Positions 44,446-53,880 of a stretch of DNA of 64,000 bases are shown here, piece after piece (position 1 is the first letter of the stretch; each line of letters begins with the position of its first letter). The notes under the pieces are model-generated. The model ran no database searches. It was not told where the DNA came from and worked only from the letters and a program-made list of their open reading frames with translations. This DNA is from Oxalobacteraceae bacterium (GTDB lineage: Bacteria > Pseudomonadota > Gammaproteobacteria > Burkholderiales > Burkholderiaceae_D): contig JABTBR010000018.1 of assembly GCA_013284265.1 (NCBI GenBank), positions 54,566 through 118,565 on the forward strand, in the 5' to 3' direction. A program made the translations under genes and the position numbers.

Positions 44446-46263
44446 TTAGTCCATCTCGCCGAGCATCGCCACGATTTCTTCGCCATACGAGGCGAGCTTC
44501 TTCTCGCCCACGCCGGATACGCCGCGCAGCTGGTCGAGCGAAGTCGGTCTGGCCTTGGCGATTTCGCGCAGAGTGGCGTCGACAAAGATCACGTAGGCCG
44601 GCACATTGTGCGTGCGCGCCGTCTCGACCCGCCACCAGCGCAGCTTGTCGAAGATGGCCTGTTCGCGCGGCGACAGATCGCTTTCCACATAGCCCTTGGA
44701 GGCGGTGGTCGGACGCTTCTGCTTGACCGGTTTCTGGTACTGGCGCAGCTGCACCTTCTGGCCGCCCTTGAGCACCGGACGGGCCGCGTCGGTCAGTTTG
44801 AGCGAGCTGTATTGTTCATGATCGACCGTCACCAGGCCGAGCGCGATGGTCTGGCGCAGGATGGCGCGCCATTCCTGTTCGCTGCGGTCGGCGCCGATGC
44901 CGAACACCGACAGCGAATCGTGATGCCAGGTCTTGATGCGGTCCGTCTCCACGCCGCGCAGCACTTCGATCACATGGCCGGCCGCGAAGCGCTGGTCGAC
45001 CCGGTAGATGGCCGACAGCAGCTTCTGCACCGGTACGGTGCCGTCGAAGGAGACCGGCGGAATCAGGCAGGTATCGCAGTTGCCGCAGGGCGAAGAGCCC
45101 TCGCCGAAATAGTCGAGCAGGCGCACGCGCCGGCAGCTCAGGGTTTCGCACAGGCCCAGCATGGCGTCGAGCTTCATGCCCAGCACGCGCTTGAAGGTTT
45201 CGTCGGCTTCCGACTCGTCGATCATGCGCCGCTGCAGCACCACGTCCTGCAGGCCGTAGGCCATCCAGGCGTCGGCCGGCATGCCGTCGCGGCCCGCGCG
45301 GCCGGTCTCCTGGTAGTAGCCTTCGATACTCTTGGGCAGATCCAGGTGGCACACAAAACGCACGTCCGGCTTGTCGATCCCCATGCCGAAGGCGATGGTG
45401 GCGCACATGACGATGTTCTCTTCGCGCAGGAAGCGGGCCTGGTTGGCGCTGCGCTTGGCGTGCTCCATGCCGGCGTGATAGGCCATCGCACGCACGCCGT
45501 TCTCGTTGAGGAATTCGGCGGTCTCTTCGACCTTCTTGCGCGACAGGCAATAGACGATGCCGCAGTCGCCGCCATGCTCGCTGGTGATGAAGTCGAGCAG
45601 TTGCTTGCGGCCGTTGGCCTTCTCGACGATCTGGTAGCGGATGTTGGGGCGGTCGAAGGACGAGACGAACTGCATCGCATCGTTCAACTGCAGGCGGTGT
45701 GCGATTTCGGTGCGGGTCTGCGGGTCGGCGGTGGCCGTCAGCGCGATGCGCGGCACATTGGGGAACTGCTCGTGCAGGATCGACAGCTTGATGTATTCAG
45801 GCCGGAAGTCGTGGCCCCATTGCGAGACGCAGTGCGCCTCGTCGATGGCGAACAGCGCGATCTTCGAATCGTGGAACAGGTTCAGGCAGCGTTCCGTCAT
45901 CAGGCGCTCGGGCGCCACATAGACCAGATCGATCTGGCCGGTGCGCACCAGCCGTTCGATGCGGTTGGCTTCCTCGTAGGTCTGGGTCGAGTTCAGGAAG
46001 GCGGCGCGCACGCCGACTTCGGCCAGCGCGTCGACCTGGTCCTGCATCAGCGCGATCAGCGGCGACACCACCACGCCCACGCCGTCGCGGATCAGCGCCG
46101 GAATCTGGTAGCACAGCGACTTGCCGCCGCCGGTGGGCATCAGCACCAGCGCGTCGCCGCCATTGCTGACGTGGTCGACAATCTCCGCCTGCTGACCGCG
46201 GAAGGCTGGGTAGCCGAAGACGGTCTGCAGTTGGTGGAGGGCGCGTTGCTGGGTGTCGCTCAT
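44446..46263 (-). CDS. recQ: ATP-dependent DNA helicase RecQ
   Basis: 605 residues from ATG 46261-46263; a TTG seven codons upstream is possible but would overlap uppP. Superfamily 2 helicase motifs: I MPTGGGKSLCYQ, II IDEAHCVSQWGHDFRPEY, III ALTATAD and VI QETGRAGRDG. The zinc-binding RQC region has four Cys (LSCRRVRLLDYFGE, then PCGNCDTC), a winged helix follows, and the last 80 residues form an HRDC domain (REQAIFDKLRWWR, LDQLRGVSGVGEKKL). It unwinds DNA in recombination repair. It lies 13 bp downstream of uppP on the same strand. Confidence 0.97.
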   Translation of the reverse strand: MSDTQQRALHQLQTVFGYPAFRGQQAEIVDHVSNGGDALVLMPTGGGKSLCYQIPALIRDGVGVVVSPLIALMQDQVDALAEVGVRAAFLNSTQTYEEANRIERLVRTGQIDLVYVAPERLMTERCLNLFHDSKIALFAIDEAHCVSQWGHDFRPEYIKLSILHEQFPNVPRIALTATADPQTRTEIAHRLQLNDAMQFVSSFDRPNIRYQIVEKANGRKQLLDFITSEHGGDCGIVYCLSRKKVEETAEFLNENGVRAMAYHAGMEHAKRSANQARFLREENIVMCATIAFGMGIDKPDVRFVCHLDLPKSIEGYYQETGRAGRDGMPADAWMAYGLQDVVLQRRMIDESEADETFKRVLGMKLDAMLGLCETLSCRRVRLLDYFGEGSSPCGNCDTCLIPPVSFDGTVPVQKLLSAIYRVDQRFAAGHVIEVLRGVETDRIKTWHHDSLSVFGIGADRSEQEWRAILRQTIALGLVTVDHEQYSSLKLTDAARPVLKGGQKVQLRQYQKPVKQKRPTTASKGYVESDLSPREQAIFDKLRWWRVETARTHNVPAYVIFVDATLREIAKARPTSLDQLRGVSGVGEKKLASYGEEIVAMLGEMD

Positions 46264-46276
46264 GTTTGTGCTGCTA

Positions 46277-47116
46277 TCAATCAACCCATACCACCAGGCC
46301 GTAGTGGGCGGTAACGATCACCACCAGACCAAACACAATACGGTACCAGGCGAAGAAAGTGAAGTCATGGGTACTGATGTAGCGCAACAGCCAGCGCACG
46401 CACAGGAAGGCGGACACAAACGCGGCGACGGTACCGATGCCGAACATCGGCAGGTCGGCGGCCGACAGCAGCGCGCGTTCCTTGTACAGCGAGTACACGG
46501 TGGCGCCCAGCAGCGTAGGGATGGCCAGGAAGAAGGAGAATTCGGTGGCGACCTTGCGCGACAGACCGAACATCATGCCGCCGATGATGGTGGCACCGGA
46601 ACGGCTGGTGCCCGGAATCAGGGCGAAGGCCTGGGCGATGCCCATCTTGAGCGCGTCCAGCGGGCTCATGTCATCGACCGACTGCACGCGCACGGCGACC
46701 GGATTGGCCTTGGCACGGCGCTCGACCAGCAGGATGATGATGCCGCCGACGATGAAGGCCAGCGCCACCGGCACCGGCTTGAACAGATGCGCCTTGAGCA
46801 CCTTGCCGAACAGGATGCCGAGGATGGCCAGCGGCAGGAAGGCGATGCCCACGTTGATGGCGAAGCGCTGCGCGGCGCGGTCGCTGAACAGGCCGCTCAG
46901 GACGGTGGCGATGCGGACGCGGTATTCCCAGCACACGGCAAAGATCGCGCCGGCTTGAATGACGATTTCGAAGACTTTCATCTTGTCTTCCATGCCCTGG
47001 AAATTGAGCAGGCTGTCGGCCAGAATCAGGTGGCCAGTGGAGGAAATCGGCAGAAATTCAGTAAAGCCTTCTACCAGCCCCATGATGAGGGCCTTGAGCG
47101 CGAGAACAATATCCAT
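46277..47116 (-). CDS. uppP: Undecaprenyl-diphosphate phosphatase (BacA/UppP)
   Basis: 279 residues, polytopic. Family motifs: [20 protein letters not shown] near the N terminus and the second catalytic block [18 protein letters not shown]. It dephosphorylates undecaprenyl pyrophosphate on the inner membrane to recycle the lipid carrier for cell-wall synthesis; some members give bacitracin resistance when raised. It is upstream of recQ on the same strand, with a 13 bp gap, so the two may be co-transcribed without obvious functional link. Confidence 0.97.
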   Translation of the reverse strand: MDIVLALKALIMGLVEGFTEFLPISSTGHLILADSLLNFQGMEDKMKVFEIVIQAGAIFAVCWEYRVRIATVLSGLFSDRAAQRFAINVGIAFLPLAILGILFGKVLKAHLFKPVPVALAFIVGGIIILLVERRAKANPVAVRVQSVDDMSPLDALKMGIAQAFALIPGTSRSGATIIGGMMFGLSRKVATEFSFFLAIPTLLGATVYSLYKERALLSAADLPMFGIGTVAAFVSAFLCVRWLLRYISTHDFTFFAWYRIVFGLVVIVTAHYGLVVWVD

Positions 47117-47366
47117 GTGTTGTTATTTTTGCACGTACGGGTTGGGGGAGGAAGTAGCGGTCCGGCGCGGCACCGGGGCTGCGCGGGGTCGAAGCTTACC
47201 ATGAGAGCGGCTTGCGCTTCTGAATCTGGCGCAGGCGGACGCGATTTTTTGTGCGCTGCGGTAGAAAATGGGCGGCGAAGAAGCAGCGACCTTGGGCTTC
47301 CTCATGTCCTCGCCGGATGATTTGCCTATATTTGCAGTACCGTTGCCCTTATGCGAGAATCAAACC

Positions 47367-47573
47367 ATGGATGCGATTAAACCAAAACCGGCCTCGAAGC
47401 GAATAGCCGATCATGCTGTCGCGACGGAATTTCCTAGGCGCACTGGCCTGAATGGTCAGGCCTCGCCCCGTGCCGGGAATCCATATGCCATGTCAGCGGA
47501 GGAGGGGGCGAAGGCGCTATTACGTGCCGGTATCATTACCCCTGGCGGCAAGCTGACCCGCGTCTTTAGGTGA
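47367..47573 (+). CDS. Small partner of the putative ADP-ribosyltransferase-fold protein (possible antitoxin)
   Basis: 68 residues from ATG 47367. The N-terminal 50 residues are basic and low in structure (MDAIKPKPASKRIADHAVAT); the C terminus is a short helix plus a basic tail (MSAEEGAKALLRAGIITP, then GGKLTRVFR). The tail resembles the ends of several small antitoxins (LLxxAGIxTxxGKLTxxY/FR), a resemblance I see by eye only. The stop overlaps the GTG start of the next gene by 4 bp, so translation is coupled. Gene order small-then-large is the classical toxin-antitoxin arrangement. The pair has lower GC than its neighbours. Confidence 0.6.
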   Translation: MDAIKPKPASKRIADHAVATEFPRRTGLNGQASPRAGNPYAMSAEEGAKALLRAGIITPGGKLTRVFR

Positions 47574-48268
47574 CAACCGGCCACCTGCTTGTTGCCTATC
47601 ATGGGTGCGATGTCGCCACGCGAGATGATCTGGTCAGCGGGCGCCTGCGATATCTCGACCATAGCCGGAATCTCTACGACTGGCTGGGGCCGGGCGCCTA
47701 TTTCTTTGAGGAAGACAGCGATCGGGCCTTGATGTTTGCAGAGGCGTCGCACGATAAGCCGGAAAAAATGTACACGGCGCGACCGATAGCCACTCCATCT
47801 GTGGTTGGCGCGGTTCTGCGTGTGCAGCGCTGGCTGGACATGACCACGCAGGCCGGTATTCAGGAGTTCAGCGATGCTTACGAGGGGATGCTGAACGTAT
47901 TGCTGCTCAATGGGCGGCCGGTCCCGCAAAACAGCCGCGCCGGCGAAGATGACGCCGACACCATCGTGCGTAAACTCGATAACGCCGTGTTCACTTATTT
48001 GCACGATATCCGGGCGAATGGGGGAGTTCCCCGCACGCCTTTCCAGGCGGTACGTGGCGCTTTTCATCAGGGGGTGGAAGTCGCACCAAACTCGGGCTTT
48101 CACAAGGGTACCCATGTACAGATCGCATTGCGTGACAACGATTGCGTAGCGGGTTGGTTTTTGCCGAAAGGCCAGAAATTACTGCTCGAGTCACAGTACC
48201 TGGACGCCCGGGACAAACGCGATGCGATGTCGGCGAATCGCAAGTCGCACAAGCGCGCATCGCGGTAA
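47570..48268 (+). CDS. Putative ADP-ribosyltransferase-fold toxin
   Basis: 232 residues from GTG 47570, the only start consistent with the 4-bp overlap. Near the N terminus VAYHGCD is followed about 35 residues later by LGPGAYFFEEDSDRALMFA, the spacing and form of the His and Tyr motifs of the PARP-type NAD-binding core (YHG..., GxGxYF). A third candidate strand SGFHKGTHVQIALRDN then DCVAGWFLP would supply the last motif. No signal peptide or membrane helix is seen, so it acts inside the cell. I know no named family for it; a toxin modifying a host target with NAD is inference, supported by the coupled small gene upstream. Other ART-fold functions are possible. Confidence 0.55.
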   Translation: MTTGHLLVAYHGCDVATRDDLVSGRLRYLDHSRNLYDWLGPGAYFFEEDSDRALMFAEASHDKPEKMYTARPIATPSVVGAVLRVQRWLDMTTQAGIQEFSDAYEGMLNVLLLNGRPVPQNSRAGEDDADTIVRKLDNAVFTYLHDIRANGGVPRTPFQAVRGAFHQGVEVAPNSGFHKGTHVQIALRDNDCVAGWFLPKGQKLLLESQYLDARDKRDAMSANRKSHKRASR

Positions 48269-48290
48269 CTTACCAAACCTAGGGATGCCA

Positions 48291-48584
48291 TCAAATTGCG
48301 GGTGCTGTTGCGCGCTCCAGATCGCCCAGCCACAGCATGGCCTGTTCGCGCGTGTCGCCGCACATTTCCTGGGATGGCTGCAAGCCGGCGCAGCAGGCGG
48401 GGCGCTCGGGACGGCCGAAGATCATGCAGCGGTTGTCGTCGGCCAGCTGGATGCAGCGCACGCCGGCCGGCTTGCCCTTGGGCATACCGGGAATGGCGCT
48501 GGAGATGGAGGGCGCGGTGCAGCAGGCGCCACAGTGGGAACGGCATTGCATGATGATGGGATAGTCAGAGGAGGCAGCCGGCAT
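48291..48584 (-). CDS. YkgJ family cysteine-cluster protein
   Basis: 97 residues. The protein carries the CxxxCxxCC-type cluster ([11 protein letters not shown]), then [22 protein letters not shown] and MCGD, the ordered cysteines of the YkgJ (zinc- or iron-chelating) family. Function is unsettled. ATG 48549-48551 is an alternative start that begins directly at MQCRSHCG, where close relatives often start. It is upstream of no obvious partner; the alpha/beta hydrolase gene on the same strand ends 18 bp before it begins reading leftward. Confidence 0.88.
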   Translation of the reverse strand: MPAASSDYPIIMQCRSHCGACCTAPSISSAIPGMPKGKPAGVRCIQLADDNRCMIFGRPERPACCAGLQPSQEMCGDTREQAMLWLGDLERATAPAI

Positions 48585-48602
48585 TATAGCCGCAGCGCGG
48601 TC

Positions 48603-49358
48603 TCAGGCCTGATTTTGCCAGCGCGCCACGGCGGCGGCAACCCATTCCCCATCATCGAGCGGCAGGTCGTGGCCGGCGTCGGGATGGACTTCGCAGGCTG
48701 TATGCCAGGCGGCGGCCAGACGCAGCGAACAGCGGTGGTCGACCAGCCGGTCGCCGGCGCCGGCCAGCACCAGCAGCGGCACGGCCGGGCGCGCGGTTGG
48801 GGCGCGGAAGCGGGCCGCCGACCACAACTGGCGCAGCGCGTTTGGCCGGCTGACGGGAAACTCGCGCTGGAAGGCGAACCAGCGCGTCAGCAGCCCGGCA
48901 TCCGGATGGGTGGCGCCGTCGCGGCTGGTCAGGCGCAGGATCAGGCGCTCCTGGCGCTCGATGCCGCCGCGCAGCAGCTGGCCCAGGATGGCGGGATAGT
49001 TGGGCCAGCGCAGGCGCTCATAGAAGCGGCTGAAGGGGCGCATGCTGGTGTTGATCAGTACGCAGCGCTCCACTTCCTGCGGATAGCGGCTGGCCCATTC
49101 CACCGCCACCATGCCGCCCAGCGACAGCGCCAGCAGACGGTAGGGCGGCGCCATGCCACGCTCCAGCAAATCCTGGCGGCAAAATTCCACCATCTGCGCC
49201 ACCGCGTTGGCACTGCGCATGTGATGGCGCTGGCCATTGCCGGGCAGGTCGGGCGTGACGATACGGGCATCGGGCAGGGCCTGGGCCAGCTGCTGGGGGA
49301 AGCGGCCCCAGTGGCGCTGTTCGCGCATCAGGCCGCGCAGCAAAATCCAGGTACTCAT
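48603..49358 (-). CDS. Alpha/beta-fold hydrolase
   Basis: 251 residues from ATG 49356-49358. The nucleophile elbow reads LALSLGGMVAVEW (G-x-S-x-G replaced by L-S-L-G-G with Ser as nucleophile), the acid is likely in AGAGDRLVDHRCS and the His in PDAGHDLPLDD, giving a full triad. The N-terminal WILLRGLMREQRHWG is an oxyanion-like loop. The substrate is unknown. It starts within the last codons of an M14-type peptidase gene (4 bp overlap), so the two are translationally coupled and may act on the same compound. Confidence 0.88.
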   Translation of the reverse strand: MSTWILLRGLMREQRHWGRFPQQLAQALPDARIVTPDLPGNGQRHHMRSANAVAQMVEFCRQDLLERGMAPPYRLLALSLGGMVAVEWASRYPQEVERCVLINTSMRPFSRFYERLRWPNYPAILGQLLRGGIERQERLILRLTSRDGATHPDAGLLTRWFAFQREFPVSRPNALRQLWSAARFRAPTARPAVPLLVLAGAGDRLVDHRCSLRLAAAWHTACEVHPDAGHDLPLDDGEWVAAAVARWQNQA

Positions 49359-50371
49359 GCGCCATACCATTGGGTGAGGGCGCGGCGGCGCTGGTCCTTG
49401 CGCGCCAGTCCCTCCGGCAGCCAGCGCACATGGCTGTTGACGGCCCGCATCAGGAAGTCGAACCAGATCAGGTGGCGCCGCAACACCCTTTGCAGGCGGT
49501 GCGCGGTGGTGGGATTGAAGATGGCGATACGGTTGAAGAGCTGGCGCGGATTCTTCTTCACCCATAGCCACGAGCCCATCTCCAGCGTCAGCGGCAGGAA
49601 CACGCGCTCGCTGTAGCTGGTGCCATTCAGGTAGAGGTAGTCCCACAGGTCGCCGTGGGTGCGGTATTGCCGGCTCTGGGGTTCGAACACGTAATTGTGG
49701 TTCGGGTAGCTCAGGCTGAACAGCTGCTCCAGCGCGCCGATATCGGCCAGATGGGGAATCGGCGTGGCCGTGTGCGCATGGGGGAACCAGATGCGGTCGC
49801 GCAGGCCGAAGCCGGAGTGGCAATCGAGCGCCATGCTGAACTGGCGCGACAGCAGCTCGCGCTCGACCAGGTCGCAGACGGCCTGGCTCTCCGGCTCCAT
49901 CCTGCCCTCGGCGCCGCCGCGATACCAGGGCAGGCGCGCGCTATAGGCCTGGCCACCGAGCATGAAAGGGACTTTTTCCAGCGCGCTCAGCGGCGCGTTG
50001 CGCATCAGGTCCACGCCCTGGGGATTGCAGCGGGTCGCTTGCCACATGCCGCCGGGATTGACCAGCGGCATGAACACCAGCCGCATCGATTCGAGCTGCT
50101 GGTGCAGGGTATGGTCCCAGCGCAGGCGCGCCAGCAGGCTTTCGAGGAAGGATAGCAGCACCTGCGTGCCGATTCTTTCCAGCCCGTGGATGCCGCCGAA
50201 GAAACCCAGCGCCGGTACGTCGGGGTCGGGATTGCCCAGCGCGATGGTGTGAACCGGAAAACTGCGCCCGTCCATGCTGATGGTGCAGGGCACGGAAACG
50301 TCGAGATGGCGGCCGCCTTCGTCGATCAGGCGTTTCAGGGTGATCAGTTCAGGCAGGTTCTTCTCGATCAT
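49355..50371 (-). CDS. M14 family zinc carboxypeptidase-like protein
   Basis: 338 residues. Zinc ligands fit the M14 pattern: HxxE in FGGIHGLERIG and a distal His in ALDCHSGFG; the substrate-binding region VNPGGMWQATRCNPQGVDLMRN is also conserved, and the Glu of the active site is probably in LPLTLEMGSW. No signal peptide is visible, so it is cytoplasmic like succinylglutamate desuccinylase-type relatives. It is followed with a 4-bp overlap by an alpha/beta hydrolase gene. Confidence 0.87.
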   Translation of the reverse strand: MIEKNLPELITLKRLIDEGGRHLDVSVPCTISMDGRSFPVHTIALGNPDPDVPALGFFGGIHGLERIGTQVLLSFLESLLARLRWDHTLHQQLESMRLVFMPLVNPGGMWQATRCNPQGVDLMRNAPLSALEKVPFMLGGQAYSARLPWYRGGAEGRMEPESQAVCDLVERELLSRQFSMALDCHSGFGLRDRIWFPHAHTATPIPHLADIGALEQLFSLSYPNHNYVFEPQSRQYRTHGDLWDYLYLNGTSYSERVFLPLTLEMGSWLWVKKNPRQLFNRIAIFNPTTAHRLQRVLRRHLIWFDFLMRAVNSHVRWLPEGLARKDQRRRALTQWYGA

Positions 50372-50446
50372 GGAGGCGGGCCAGGGCAGGAACGAAGCTG
50401 CCAGTGTATCCGCTTGCTTGCCCCACCGCCTATCGTCGCGTGCTTT

Positions 50447-51061
50447 TTACAGCAGCAGCGAAATGGCGATGCTCCACATGATCAGGGCCACGATCGCGTC
50501 GAGCACGCGCCAGGCGCCCGGACGGGCGAACAGCGGGGCCAGGAAGCGCGCGCCCCAGGCCACCAGCAGGAACCATAGCACCGAGGCGGCCATCGCGCCG
50601 CCGGAGAACAGATAGCTGCCGCCATCGGGCTGCTGGATGCTGATCGAGCCGAGCAGCACCACGGTATCGAGCATCACATGGGGATTGAGCAGGGACAGCG
50701 CCAGCGTGGTGCGCATCACCTGGCCGCGCGTGACGGGCGCGCCGCCGGGCGCCGCGCTCAGGCCTTCGGCGCGGCCGGGACGCCAGGCCGACCACGCCGC
50801 GCGCCGTCCGTATTCGAACAGGAACAGGGCGCCGCCTATCTTCAGCCAGTGCAGCAGCTCGGGATTGCTGGCGATCAGGCGGCCCATGCCGGTCACGCCG
50901 ACGGCGATCAGCACCACGTCGCAGACGATGCATACCAGCGCGCAGGCAAACGCGTGCTGGCGCAGCACGCCCTGCTTGAGCAGAAAGGCGTTCTGCGCGC
51001 CGATCGCCACGATCAGGCTGCCGCCCAGCCCCATTCCCTTGAAAAACGCCCCACTCAGCAT
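50447..51061 (-). CDS. argO: LysE/ArgO family amino-acid exporter
   Basis: 204 residues from ATG 51059-51061 with the strong site AAGGAGG. It has about six membrane helices; VAIGAQNAFLLKQGVLRQHA and LALSLLNPHVMLDTVVLLGS are characteristic of the ArgO/LysE group that exports arginine or lysine. It is divergent from an ArgP-type LysR regulator across 100 bp, the canonical pairing in which ArgP with arginine activates the exporter. Symbol is by family and context. Confidence 0.92.
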   Translation of the reverse strand: MLSGAFFKGMGLGGSLIVAIGAQNAFLLKQGVLRQHAFACALVCIVCDVVLIAVGVTGMGRLIASNPELLHWLKIGGALFLFEYGRRAAWSAWRPGRAEGLSAAPGGAPVTRGQVMRTTLALSLLNPHVMLDTVVLLGSISIQQPDGGSYLFSGGAMAASVLWFLLVAWGARFLAPLFARPGAWRVLDAIVALIMWSIAISLLL

Positions 51062-51161
51062 TGCCGCCTCCTTGATTGAAGGCGCCAGCTTAACCATTGA
51101 GGGTTGATAAGTATAATGAATGATTCTAAGGATTGATTCAAATATTGAATATGGTTGCCGA

Positions 51162-52067
51162 ATGAAAAACATTGACTACCGGGGCCTGGCCGCGCTCGAC
51201 GCCGTGATCAGCCTGGGCGGCTTCGACAAGGCCGCCGCCGCGCTGGCGCTGAGCCAGCCCGCCGTCTCGCACCGCATCCGCGCGCTGGAAGAGGATGCCG
51301 GCACCTTGCTGGTGATACGCAGCCAGCCGCCCCAGGCCACGCCCTTCGGCCAGCGCCTGGTGGCCCATTACCGGCAAGTGCGGCTGCTGGAGGCGAGCCT
51401 GGCCAGCGAGGCCAGCCCGGCCGATGGTGCCGAGACCTTGCCGCAGATCGCGCTGGCCGTGAACGCCGACAGCGTGGCGACCTGGTTCCCCTCGGCGATG
51501 GAGTCGCTGCTGGCGGCGCCCGCGGCCCTGTTCGAGATCCGCATCGCCGACCAGGACCAGACCTTGCGCCAGTTGCGCGAGGGGAGGGTGTTTGCCTGCG
51601 TGGCCAATTCCGAGGAGCGCATCGCCGGCACCGAGCGCGTGGCGCTGGGATCGATGCGCTACATCTGCCTGGCCTCGCCCGCGTTTGCCGCGCGCTGGTT
51701 TCCCGATGGCCTGACGGTGGCAGCGGCCCGGCGCGCGCCTGGCGTGCGCTTCGATCAGGACGATCTGCTGCACCAGCGCTATCTGGCGCACCGGCTGGGA
51801 TATACGGACAGCTTTCCCCATCATCTGGTCGGCAGCGCGGAAGGCTTTGTGCGTTTCGTCGAGAGTGGCTTTGCCTATGGCATGGCGCCCTACATGCAGG
51901 TGCGCGAGATGCTGGCGGCGGGCCGCGTGGTCGACATCACGCCCGGCGACGGGCTCGATGTGCCGCTGGCCTGGTACAGCTGGAATATCCGCACGCCGCT
52001 GACCGAGGTGCTGAGCGAGTGCGTGATCCGCACCGCCGCCGCGTGGCTGCAGCCTCCGTCCAGCTGA
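51162..52067 (+). CDS. argP: LysR family regulator ArgP (IciA)
   Basis: 301 residues from ATG 51162. The DNA-binding region reads YRGLAALDAVISLGGFDKAA, then LSQPAVSHRIRALEEDAG, matching ArgP, and GSMRYICLASPAFAARWFPD is typical of its effector domain. Divergent to the argO-like exporter, which it probably activates in response to basic amino acids. An in-frame upstream start at 51120 would overlap the shared promoter region and is rejected. Confidence 0.93.
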   Translation: MKNIDYRGLAALDAVISLGGFDKAAAALALSQPAVSHRIRALEEDAGTLLVIRSQPPQATPFGQRLVAHYRQVRLLEASLASEASPADGAETLPQIALAVNADSVATWFPSAMESLLAAPAALFEIRIADQDQTLRQLREGRVFACVANSEERIAGTERVALGSMRYICLASPAFAARWFPDGLTVAAARRAPGVRFDQDDLLHQRYLAHRLGYTDSFPHHLVGSAEGFVRFVESGFAYGMAPYMQVREMLAAGRVVDITPGDGLDVPLAWYSWNIRTPLTEVLSECVIRTAAAWLQPPSS

Positions 52068-52144
52068 AACACGGACTGGTGCCGGCTGTCCTTTATACTT
52101 CGCCGCGCGTCGTTTGCATGTCCCAATAACCAAAGGCAGTCTCC

Positions 52145-53398
52145 ATGAATAGCACCACCGTTTTCTTCGCCCAGGCCCTGCTGGTGATCGGCGTACCGTA
52201 TTTCCTGTGGCGCGTATTGCGCATGCGCTCGATCCTGCCGCTGGTGGTGGTGCAGATCATCACCGGCATCCTGCTCGGCCCCTCGGTGCTGGGCGAGTGG
52301 GCGCCCGAGTTGTGGCGCCGCCTGTTCGCCGCGCCGCAACTGGGGGCGCTGTCCGGGCTGCAATGGCTGGCCATCACCCTGTTCTCCTTCCTGACCGGGG
52401 CGCACCTGCGCCATCAGGACGATGCCGGCACGCGCCGCGTGGTGCTGTGGGCCACCGTGGGCGGCATGGCGCTGCCTTTCATTCTGGGCACCGGCGGCGG
52501 CCTGTGGCTGGCGCGGCACGCCGCCTCGGTGACGGGGCCGAACAGCAATCAATGGTGGTTCGCCCTGGCCGTGGGCCTGTGCATGGCCGTGACCGCGCTG
52601 CCGGTGCTGGCCGCGATCCTGCGCGAGATGCGCCTGTCGGACACGGCGCTGGGCGGCCTGGCGCTGAGCTGCGCCGCCGCCATCGATGGCGCCACCTGGG
52701 TGCTGCTGGCCATCATGCTGATCGTGCATGGCGGCGGCGACTCGCTGTGGGCCATGGGCAGTTTGCTGGCCTGCTCGGGTGCCTATCTGCTGGTGTGCCT
52801 GTATGTGCTGCGGCCGCTGCTGCAGCGCTGGATCGGCAAGAAAAACGACGATCCGGAATTCCATCTGGTGCTGGCCTTGATGCTGGCGCTGGCCTCGGCC
52901 ATGGTGTCGGAACTGGTGGGCTTGCATCATGTGCTGGGCGGTTTCATCGCCGGCATGATCTGGCCGCGCCAGCATGCGCCGCGCGTGGCCCAGCAGCTGG
53001 AGGGCGTGACGTCCGTGGTGCTGCTGCCCTTCTTCTTTTTGGCCACCGGCATCCGCCTGTCGGTCGGTGCAATCAACGCCGATGTGCTGACCGTGATCGC
53101 CGTTTGTGCGCCGATCGCCATCGCCGCCAAGATCCTCGGCAGCGCGCTGCCGGCGCGCATGGCGGGCCTGGACTGGCGCAATGCCTGGGCGCTGGGGACG
53201 CTGATGCAGACCAAGGGTCTGGTCGAAGTGGTGGTACTGGCCGTGCTGCTGGACGCCGGCATCATCGGCGTGCCAGCCTTCTCCGGCTTGCTGTTCGTCG
53301 CCCTCGGCACCACCGTGCTGGCCAAGCCGCTGACGGCGCTGATACTCCATCCATCGGCCGCGCTGCGCTTCGGCTGGCGCCTGCGTGCGGACTCTTGA
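52145..53398 (+). CDS. Cation:proton antiporter (CPA2 family)
   Basis: 417 residues with about 12 hydrophobic helices. QIITGILLGPSVLGEWAPEL is the conserved N-terminal block of CPA2 exchangers, and SCAAAIDGATWVLLAIM holds the membrane-embedded acidic residue. LVGLHHVLGGFIAGMIWP is also typical. No RCK or TrkA-N regulatory domain follows, so it is the short form. It exchanges Na+ or K+ for protons at the inner membrane. It starts 78 bp after argP. Confidence 0.9.
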   Translation: MNSTTVFFAQALLVIGVPYFLWRVLRMRSILPLVVVQIITGILLGPSVLGEWAPELWRRLFAAPQLGALSGLQWLAITLFSFLTGAHLRHQDDAGTRRVVLWATVGGMALPFILGTGGGLWLARHAASVTGPNSNQWWFALAVGLCMAVTALPVLAAILREMRLSDTALGGLALSCAAAIDGATWVLLAIMLIVHGGGDSLWAMGSLLACSGAYLLVCLYVLRPLLQRWIGKKNDDPEFHLVLALMLALASAMVSELVGLHHVLGGFIAGMIWPRQHAPRVAQQLEGVTSVVLLPFFFLATGIRLSVGAINADVLTVIAVCAPIAIAAKILGSALPARMAGLDWRNAWALGTLMQTKGLVEVVVLAVLLDAGIIGVPAFSGLLFVALGTTVLAKPLTALILHPSAALRFGWRLRADS

Positions 53399-53880
53399 GA
53401 AAGGTCGCGGTCGCTGAAGCTATGCTTGCGCGATCGCGCACGAAAACGATGTCGTGATTTATCGTCTGCTCGGCACAAAAATTGAAGTCTTGCGTGTGAA
53501 ACATACGGCGCAGCAATGGCCGCCGGGCTGATCGGATGTCTGGCCGGCGCCTTCCTGCTGTGCGGACTTGTATGTTGCAAGCCTGGCGTCGCGCTATCGC
53601 AAGACGGCGCCATGGCAGGAGCCTCGCCACCGAATGAATATGCGCTGGCGGAGCAATGGATAGCATATCGCGTCCATTTGAATTCTCTCCAATTGTCACG
53701 CCGAAGACTATGCGTCATCCGTGCGACAGCGCGTCCTAGCACCGCACTTTCCACTGTCCAATGCGTCTTATAGATGCTATTTATATTAGTAGTATTTGAT
53801 GTTTGTCATGATGTGCTGCCCGGCAGGTGCTCGTCGCCTTGCGCTCGCGCAGAAGACGCGGTTTCATTTGCGAGGTCTAT
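53399..53880. other. Intergenic region with the promoter of the TonB-receptor operon
   Basis: About 480 bp. The final 120 bp are AT-richer and contain TTATAGATGCTATTTATATTAG (split as TTATAGATG and CTATTTATATTAG), a likely promoter area. An 85-codon frame at 53516-53773 begins with a hydrophobic stretch (MAAGLIGCLAGAFLLCGLVC) but has no ribosome site and a degenerate tail; I do not call it. Nothing else is recognised. Confidence 0.4.

Noticed and set aside
53516..53773. 85-codon frame with a hydrophobic N terminus upstream of the TonB receptor
   Set aside because: No ribosome binding site, Cys/Arg-rich degenerate tail and promoter-like DNA inside its end.
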